Source: Takakia lepidozioides (lineage: Eukaryota; Streptophyta; Takakiopsida; Takakiales; Takakiaceae). From it: 64,000 nt of DNA. Position numbers and translations under genes: made by a program. The DNA is taken from contig CM060734.1 of assembly GCA_030704615.1 (NCBI GenBank), positions 27,094,001 through 27,158,000 on the forward strand, in the 5' to 3' direction. Every line of letters starts with the position of its first letter. Position 1 is the first letter of the stretch. The notes beneath the pieces are model-generated. The model was not told the origin of the DNA and ran no database searches. It saw nothing but the letters and a program-made list of their open reading frames with translations. Below, piece after piece: positions 55,501 through 64,000 of the stretch.

Positions 55501-58500
55501 TTCACCCTTTCAATCAATTTGATTGACTTCATACTTGAGAGGAGCATGTGACAAGGTATGTCCAACACACTCGCAAAGATTGAAAGCAATCAAAATTCAT
55601 TTGAACATCGAACGATGGGTTCACCCTTTGAATCAATTTCGATTGACCTGATACTCGACACGTACCTCTGACAAGGTATGTCCAACACACTCGCAATGTT
55701 TGAAAGCAATCAAAGATCATTTGAACATCGAACGATGGGTTCACCCTTTCAATCAATTTTGATTGACTTCATACTTGAGAGGAGCATGACAAGGTATGTC
55801 CAACACACTCGCAAAGATTGAAAGCAATCAAAAATTCATTTGAACATCGAACGATGGGTTCACCCTTTGAATCAATTTGATTGACGTGATACTCGACAGG
55901 TACCTCTGACAAGGTATGTCCAACACACTCGCAATGTTTGAAAGCAATCAAAAAATCATTTGAACATCGAACGATGGGTTCACCCTTTCAATCAATTTTG
56001 ATTGACTTCATACTTGAGGGAGCATGTGACAAGGTATGTCCAACACACTCGCAAAGATTGAAAGCAATCAAAAATTCATTTGAACATCGAACGATGGGTT
56101 CACCCTTTGAATCAATTTGATTGACTGATGATACTCCACACGTACCTCTGACAAGGTATGTCCAACACACTCGCAAGTTTGAAAGCAATCAAAAATCATT
56201 TGAACATCGAACGATGGGTTCACCCTTTCAATCAATTTTGATTGACTTCATACTTGAGAGGAGCATGTGACAAGGTATGTCCAACACACTCGCAAGATTG
56301 AAAGCAATCAAAAATCATTTGAACATCGAACGATGGGTTCACCCTTTGAATCAATTTGATTGACTTGATACTCACACGTACCTCTGACAAGGTATGTCCA
56401 ACACACTCGCAATGTTGAAAGCAATCAAAAATCATTTGAACATCGAACGATGGGTTCACCCTTTCAATCAATTTTGATTGACTTCATACTTGAGAGGAGC
56501 ATGTGACAAGGTATGTCCAACACACTCGCAAAGATTGAAAGCAATCAAAATTCATTTGAACATCGAACGATGGGTTCACCCTTTGAATCAATTTCGATTG
56601 ACTGATACTGACACGTACCTCTGACAAGGTATGTCCAACACACTCGCAATGTTTGAAAGCAATCAAAATCATTTGAACATCGAACGATGGGTTCACCCTT
56701 TCAATCAATTTTGATTGACTTCATACTTGAGAGGAGCATGTGACAAGGTATGTCCAACACACTCGCAAAGATTGAAAGCAATCAAAAATTCATTTGAACA
56801 TCGAACGATGGGTTCACCCTTTGAATCAATTTCGATTGACCTGATACTCGACACGTACCTCTGACAAGGTATGTCCAACACACTCGCAATGTTTGAAAGC
56901 AATCAAAAATCATTTGAACATCGAACGATGGGTTCACCCTTTCAATCAATTTTGATTGACTTCATACTTGAGAGGAGCATGTGACAAGGTATGTCCAACA
57001 CACTCGCAATGATTGAAAGCAATCAAAAAATCATTTGAACATCGAACGATGGGTTCACCCTTTCAATCAATTTGATTGACTTCATACTTGAGAGGAGCAT
57101 GTGACAAGGTATGTCCAACACACTCGCAAAGTTGAAAGCAATCAAAAATTCATTTGAACATCGAACGATGGGTTCACCCTTTGAATCAATTTTGATTGAC
57201 CTCATACTCGAGAGGACCTGTGACAAGGTATGTCCAACACACTCGCAATGATTGAAAGCAATCAAAATTCATTTGAACATCGAACGATGGGTTCACCCTT
57301 TCAATCAATTTGATTGACTTCATACTTGAGAGGAGCATGTGACAAGGTATGTCCAACACACTCGCAAAGATTGAAAGCAATCAAAAATCATTTGAACATC
57401 GAACGATGGGTTCACCTTTGAATCAATTTGATTGACTTCATACTCGACACGTACTCTGACAAGGTATGTCCAACACACTCGCAAAGTTTGAAAGCAATCA
57501 AAAATTCATTTGAACATCGAACGATGGGTTCACCCTTTCAATCAATTTTGATTGACTCATACTTGAGAGGAGCATGTGACAAGGTATGTCCAACACACTC
57601 GCAAAGATTGAAAGCAATCAAAAATTCATTTGAACATCGAACGATGGGTTCACCCTTTGAATCAATTTTGATTGACGTGATACTGAGAGGACCTGTGACA
57701 AGGTATGTCCAACACACTCGCAAAGTTTGAAAGCAATCAAAAATCATTTGAACATCGAACGATGGGTTCACCTTTCAATCAATTTCGATTGACTGATACT
57801 CACACGTACCTCTGACAAGGTATGTCCAACACACTCGCAATGTTTGAAAGCAATCAAAATCATTTGAACATCGAACGATGGGTTCACCCTTTCAATCAAT
57901 TTTGATTGACTTCATACTTGAGAGGAGCATGTGACAAGGTATGTCCAACACACTCGCAATGTTTGAAAGCAATCAAAAATCATTTGAACATCGAACGATG
58001 GGTTCACCCTTTCAATCAATTTTGATTGACTTCACTTGAGAGAGCCTGTGACAAGGTATGTCCAACACACTCGCAATGTTGAAAGCAATCAAAAGATCAT
58101 TTGAACATCGAACGATGGGTTCACCCTTTCAATCAATTTTGATTGACTCATACTTGAGAGGAGCATGTGACAAGGTATGTCCAACACACTCGCAAAGATT
58201 GAAAGCAATCAAAAATTCATTTGAACATCGAACGATGGGTTCCCTTTGAATCAATTTCGATTGACCTGATACTCGACACGTACCTCTGACAAGGTATGCA
58301 ACACACTCGCAATGTTTGAAAGCAATCAAAAATCATTTGAACATCGAACGATGGGTTCACCCTTTCAATCAATTTGATTGACTTCATACTGAGAGGAGCA
58401 TGTGACAAGGTATGTCCAACACACTCGCAAAGATTGAAAGCAATCAAAAATTCATTTGAACATCGAACGATGGGTTCACCCTTTGAATCAATTTCGATTG

Positions 58501-61500
58501 ACCTGATACTGACACGTACCTCTGACAAGGTATGTCCAACACACTCGCAATGTTTGAAAGCAATCAAAAATCATTTGAACATCGAACGATGGGTTCACCC
58601 TTTCAATCAATTTGATTGACTTCATACTTGAGAGGAGCATGTGACAAGGTATGTCCAACACACTCGCAAAGATTGAAAGCAATCAAAAATTCATTTGAAC
58701 ATCGAACGATGGGTTCACCCTTTCAATCAATTTGATTGACTTCATACTTGAGAGGAGCATGTGACAAGGTATGTCCAACACACTCGCAATGATTGAAAGC
58801 AATCAAAAATCATTTGAACATCGAACGATGGGTTCACCCTTTCAATCAATTTGATTGACTTCATACTTGAGAGGAGCATGTGACAAGGTATGTCCAACAC
58901 ACTCGCAATGTTGAAAGCAATCAAAAATCATTTGAACATCGAACGATGGGTTCACCCTTTCAATCAATTTTGATTGACTTCATACTTGAGAGGAGCATGT
59001 GACAAGGTATGTCCAACACACTCGCAAAGATTGAAAGCAATCAAAAATTCATTTGAACATCGAACGATGGGTTCACCCTTTGAATCAATTTCGATTGACC
59101 TGATACTCGACACGTACCTCTGACAAGGTATGTCCAACACACTCGCAATGTTTGAAAGCAATCAAAAATCATTTGAACATCGAACGATGGGTTCACCCTT
59201 TCAATCAATTTGATTGACTTCATACTTGAGAGGAGCATGTGACAAGGTATGTCCAACACACTCGCAAAGATTGAAAGCATCAAAAATTCATTTGAACATC
59301 GAACGATGGGTTCACCCTTTGAATCAATTTTGATTGACTGATACTCGACACGTACCATCTGACAAGGTATGTCCAACACACTCGCAATGTTTGAAAGCAA
59401 TCAAAATCATTTAACATCGAACGATGGGTTCACCCTTTCAATCAATTTTGATTGACTTCATACTTGAGAGGAGCATGTGACAAGGTATGTCCAACACACT
59501 CGCAAAGATTGAAAGCAATCAAAATTCATTTGAACATCGAACGATGGGTTCACCCTTTGAATCAATTTCGATTGACCTGATACTCACACGTACCTCTGAC
59601 AAGGTATGTCCAACACACTCGCAATGTTTGAAAGCAATCAAAATCATTTGAACATCGAACGATGGGTTCACCCTTTCAATCAATTTTGATTGACTTCATA
59701 CTTGAGAGGAGCATGTGACAAGGTATGTCCAACACACTCGCAAAGATTGAAAGCAATCAAAATTCATTTGAACATCGAACGATGGGTTCACCCTTTGAAT
59801 CAATTTGATTGACCTGATACTCGACACGTACCTCTGACAAGGTATGTCCAACACACTCGCAATGTTTGAAAGCAATCAAAAATCATTTGAACATCGAACG
59901 ATGGGTTCACCCTTTCAATCAATTTGATTGACTTCATACTTGAGAGGAGCATGTGACAAGGTATGTCCAACACACTCGCAAGATTGAAAGCAATCAAAAA
60001 TTCATTTGAACATCGAACGATGGGTTCACCCTTTGAATCAATTTCGATTGACGTGATACTCGACACGTACCTCTGACAAGGTATGTCCAACACACTCGCA
60101 ATGTTTGAAAGCAATCAAAAATCATTTGAACATCGAACGATGGGTTCACCCTTTCAATCAATTTTGATTGACTTCATACTTGAGAGGAGCATGTGACAAG
60201 GTATGTCCAACACACTCGCAAAGATTGAAAGCAATCAAAAATTCATGTGAACATCGAACGATGGGTTCACCCTTTGAATCAATTTCGATTGACGTGTACT
60301 CGACACGTACCTCTGACAAGGTATGTCCAACACACTCGCAATGTTGAAAGCAATCAAAAATCATTTGAACATCGAACGATGGGTTCACCCTTTCAATCAA
60401 TTTTGATTGACTTCATACTTGAGAGGAGCATGTGACAAGGTATGTCCAACACACTCGCAAAGATTGAAAGCAATCAAAAATCATTTGAACATCGAACGAT
60501 GGGTTCACCCTTTCAATCAATTTGATTGACTTCATACTGAGAGGAGCATGTGACAAGGTATGTCCAACACACTCGCAAAGATGAAAGCAATCAAAAATTC
60601 ATTTGAACATCGAACGATGGGTTCACCCTTGAATCAATTTGATTGACGTGATACTCGACACGTACTCTTGACAAGGTATGTCCAACACACTCGCAATGTT
60701 TGAAAGCAATCAAAATCATTTGAACATCGAACGATGGGTTCACCCTTTCAATCAATTTTGATTGACTTCATACTTGAGAGGAGCATGTGACAAGGTATGT
60801 CCAACACACTCGCAAAGATTGAAAGCAATCAAAAATTCATTTGAACATCGAACGATGGGTTCACCCTTTGAATCAATTTTGATTGACTTCATACTCGACA
60901 CGTACCTTGACAAGGTATGTCCAACACACTCGCAATGTTTGAAAGCAATCAAAAATTCATTTGAACATCGAACGATGGGTTCACCCTTTCAATCAATTTT
61001 GATTGACTTCATACTTGAGAGGAGCATGTGACAAGGTATGTCCAACACACTCGCAAAGATTGAAAGCAATCAAAAATCATTTGAACATCGAACGATGGGT
61101 TCACCCTTTGAATCAATTTCGATTGACGTGATACTGACACGTACCTCTGACAAGGTATGTCCAACACACTCGCAATGTTTGAAAGCAATCAAAAATCATT
61201 TGAACATCGAACGATGGGTTCACCCTTTGAATCAATTTCGATTGACCTGATACTCCACACGTACTCTGACAAGGTATGTCCAACACACTCGCAATGTTTG
61301 AAAGCAATCAAAAATCATTTGAACATCGAACGATGGGTTCACCCTTTCAATCAATTTTGATTGACTTCATACTTGAGAGGAGCATGTGACAAGGTATGTC
61401 CAACACACTCGCAAAGATTGAAAGCAATCAAAAATCATTTGAACATCGAACGATGGGTTCACCCTTTCAATTTTTTGATTGACTCATACTTGAGAGGAGC

Positions 61501-62826
61501 ATGTGACAAGGTATGTCCAACACACTCGCAATGTTTGAAAGCAATCAAAATCATTTGAACATCGAACGATGGGTTCACCCTTTCAATCAATTTGATTGAC
61601 TCATACTGAGAGGAGCATGTGACAAGGTATGTCCAACACACTCGCAAAGATTGAAAGCAATCAAAATTCATTTGAACATCGAACGATGGGTTCACCCTTT
61701 GAATCAATTTCGATTGACTGATACTCGACACGTACCTCTGACAAGGTATGTCCAACACACTCGCAATGTTGAAAGCAATCAAAAATCATTTGAACATCGA
61801 ACGATGGGTTCACCCTTTCAATCAATTTTGATTGACTTCATACTTGAGAGGAGCATGTGACAAGGTATGTCCAACACACTCGCAAAGATTGAAAGCAATC
61901 AAAATTCATTTGAACATCGAACGATGGGTTCACCCTTTGAATCAATTTCGATTGACGTGATACTCGACACGTACCTCTGACAAGGTATGTCCAACACACT
62001 CGCAATGTTTGAAAGCAATCAAAAATCATTTGAACATCGAACGATGGGTTCACCCTTTCAATCAATTTGATTGACTTCATACTTGAGAGGAGCATGTGAC
62101 AAGGTATGTCCAACACACTCGCAAAGATTGAAAGCAATCAAAAATTCATTTGAACATCGAACGATGGGTTCACCCTTTCAATCAATTTTGATTGACTCAT
62201 ACTTGAGAGGAGATGACAAGGTATGTCCAACACACTCGCAAAGTTGAAAGCAATCAAAAATTCATTTGAACATCGAACGATGGGTTCACCCTTTCAATCA
62301 ATTTCGATTGACGTCATACTGAGAGTACCTGTGACAAGGTATGTCCAACACACTCGCAATTTGAAAGCAATCAAAAATCATTTGAACATCGAACGATGGG
62401 TTCACCCTTTCAATCAATTTCGATTGACGTGATACTCGACACGTACCTCTGACAAGGTATGTCCAACACACTCGCAATGTTTGAAAGCAATCAAAATCAT
62501 TTGAACATCGAACGATGGGTTCACCCTTTCAATCAATTTGATTGACTTCATACTTGAGAGGAGCATGTGACAAGGTATGTCCAACACACTCGCAAAGATT
62601 GAAAGCAATCAAAAATTCATTTGAACATCGAACGATGGGTTCACCCTTTGAATCAATTTCGATTGACTGATACTCGACACGAGCTGTGACAAGGTATGTC
62701 CAACACACTCGCAATGTTTGAAAGCAATCAAAAATTCATTTGAACATCGAACGATGGGTTCACCCTTTCAATCAATTTTGATTGACTTCATACTTGAGAG
62801 GAGCATGTGACAAGGTATGTCCAACA

Positions 62827-63784
62827 CACTCGCAAAGATTGAAAGCAATCAAAAATTCATTTGAACATCGAACGATGGGTTCACCCTTTGAATCAATTTC
62901 GATTGACCTGATACTCGACACGTACCTCTGACAAGGGTGTCCAACACACTCGCAATGTTTGAAAGCAATCAAAAATCATTTGAACATCGAACGATGGGTT
63001 CACCCTTTCAATCAATTTTGATTGACTTCATACTTGAGAGGAGCATGTGACAGGTATGTCCAACACACTCGCAAAGATTGAAAGCAATCAAAAATTCATT
63101 TGAACATCGAACGATGGGTTCACCCTTTGAATCAATTTTGATTGACGTGATACTCCACAAGTACCTCTGACAAGGTATGTCCAACACATCGCAATGTTGA
63201 AAGCAATCAAAAATCATTTGAACATCGAACGATGGGTTCACCCTTTCAATCAATTTGATTGACTTCATACTTGAGAGGAGCATGTGACAAGGTATGTCCA
63301 ACACACTCGCAAAGATTGAAAGCAATCAAAAATTCATTTGAACATCGAACGATGGGTTCACCCTTTGAATCAATTTGATTGACGTGATACTCCACACGTA
63401 CCTCTGACAAGGTATGTCCAACACACTCGCAATGTTTGAAAGCAATCAAAAATCATTTGAACATCGAACGATGGGTTCACCCTTTCAATCAATTTTGATT
63501 GACTTCATACTTGAGAGGAGCATGTGACAAGGTATGTCCAACACACTCGCAAAGATTGAAAGCAATCAAAAATTCATTTGAACATCGAACGATGGGTTCA
63601 CCCTTTGAATCAATTTTGATTGACGTGATACTCCACACGTACCTCTGACAAGGTATGTCCAACACACTCGCAATGTTTGAAAGCAATCAAAAATCATTTG
63701 AACATCGAACGATGGGTTCACCCTTTCAATCAATTTTGATTGACTTCATACTTGAGAGGAGCATGTGACAAGGTATGTCCAACA
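62827..63784 (-). repeat. Run of four very similar A-B dimers at the right edge
   Basis: Four pairs of about 239.5 bp. All four B linkers have the GTGATACTCCACA form (about 63147, 63387, 63628 and 63867, the last lying in the next partial pair) apart from the first pair, which has CCTGATACTCGAC. The pattern continues to base 64000, so a more homogeneous dimeric zone may begin here and extend past the window. Confidence 0.75.
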
Positions 63785-64000
63785 CACTCGCAAAGATTGA
63801 AAGCAATCAAAAATTCATTTGAACATCGAACGATGGGTTCACCCTTTGAATCAATTTTGATTGACGTGATACTCCACACGTACCTCTGACAAGGTAAGTC
63901 CAACACACTCGCAATGTTGAAAGCAATCAAAATTCATTTGAACATCGAACGATGGGTTCACCCTTTCAATCAATTTGATTGACTTCATACTTGAGAGGAG

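Larger units (their letters stand above)
11160..64000 (-). repeat. Right satellite array, about 440 tandem monomers, reverse orientation
   Basis: This is the same satellite as the left array, but every monomer is reverse-complemented: CAAGGTATGTCCAACACACT recurs about every 120 bp to the end of the window. A monomers show CTTCATACTTGAGAGGAGCA; B monomers show CCTGATACTCGACACGTACC. Mixed linkers are common. One-base losses are frequent and mostly shorten runs (GGG to GG in GATGGGTT, TTTT to TTT in CAATTTTGATTG, CCC to CC in TCACCCTTT, CC to C in TGACCTGAT). I found no unique sequence inside and the array continues past base 64000. Confidence 0.97.

Overview
The window holds one thing: satellite DNA. 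Apart from a block of exactly 500 N at 10660-11159, every stretch I read is built from a tandem repeat with a monomer of about 120 bp and about 38% GC. I see no credible protein-coding gene, RNA gene, transposon or CRISPR array. Short open frames occur throughout, but they are the same repeat read again and again in several frames and on both strands. Megabase-style satellite with a higher-order structure and a scaffold gap points to a eukaryotic chromosome assembly, most likely centromeric, pericentromeric or other heterochromatin. I do not recognise the satellite family and cannot name the organism.

There are two main monomer types. They differ mostly in a linker of about 45 bp after the shared start TGTTGGACATACC. 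Type A (about 120 bp) has CACATGCTCCTCTCAAGTAT and then a perfect 8-bp-arm palindrome. Type B (about 121 bp) has CAGAGGTACGTGTCGAGTAT and a degraded palindrome. The rest of the monomer is shared and contains a second dyad centred on CATCG-TT-CGATG. Chimeric A/B monomers (called A' here) and a monomer lacking 12 bp (called A'') also occur.

Region 1 (1-10659, forward) has about 89 monomers in a clear higher-order repeat of 28 monomers, about 3.36 kb. Three full copies lie at 241-3601, 3602-6959 and 6960-10311, with partial copies at both ends. Region 2 (10660-11159) is the N gap. Region 3 (11160-64000) has about 440 monomers of the same family, all reverse-complemented relative to region 1. In the part I typed by hand it does not show the 28-monomer order; it has runs of A-B dimers and A-only stretches instead. 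Single-base losses are common in region 3, worst next to the gap.

Nothing here works as a gene set. The points of interest are how the array is organised, whether the orientation switch at the gap is real or a scaffolding error, the conserved dyad symmetries, and the preserved CpG sites. Neither edge of the satellite is reached, so the array extends past the window on both sides.
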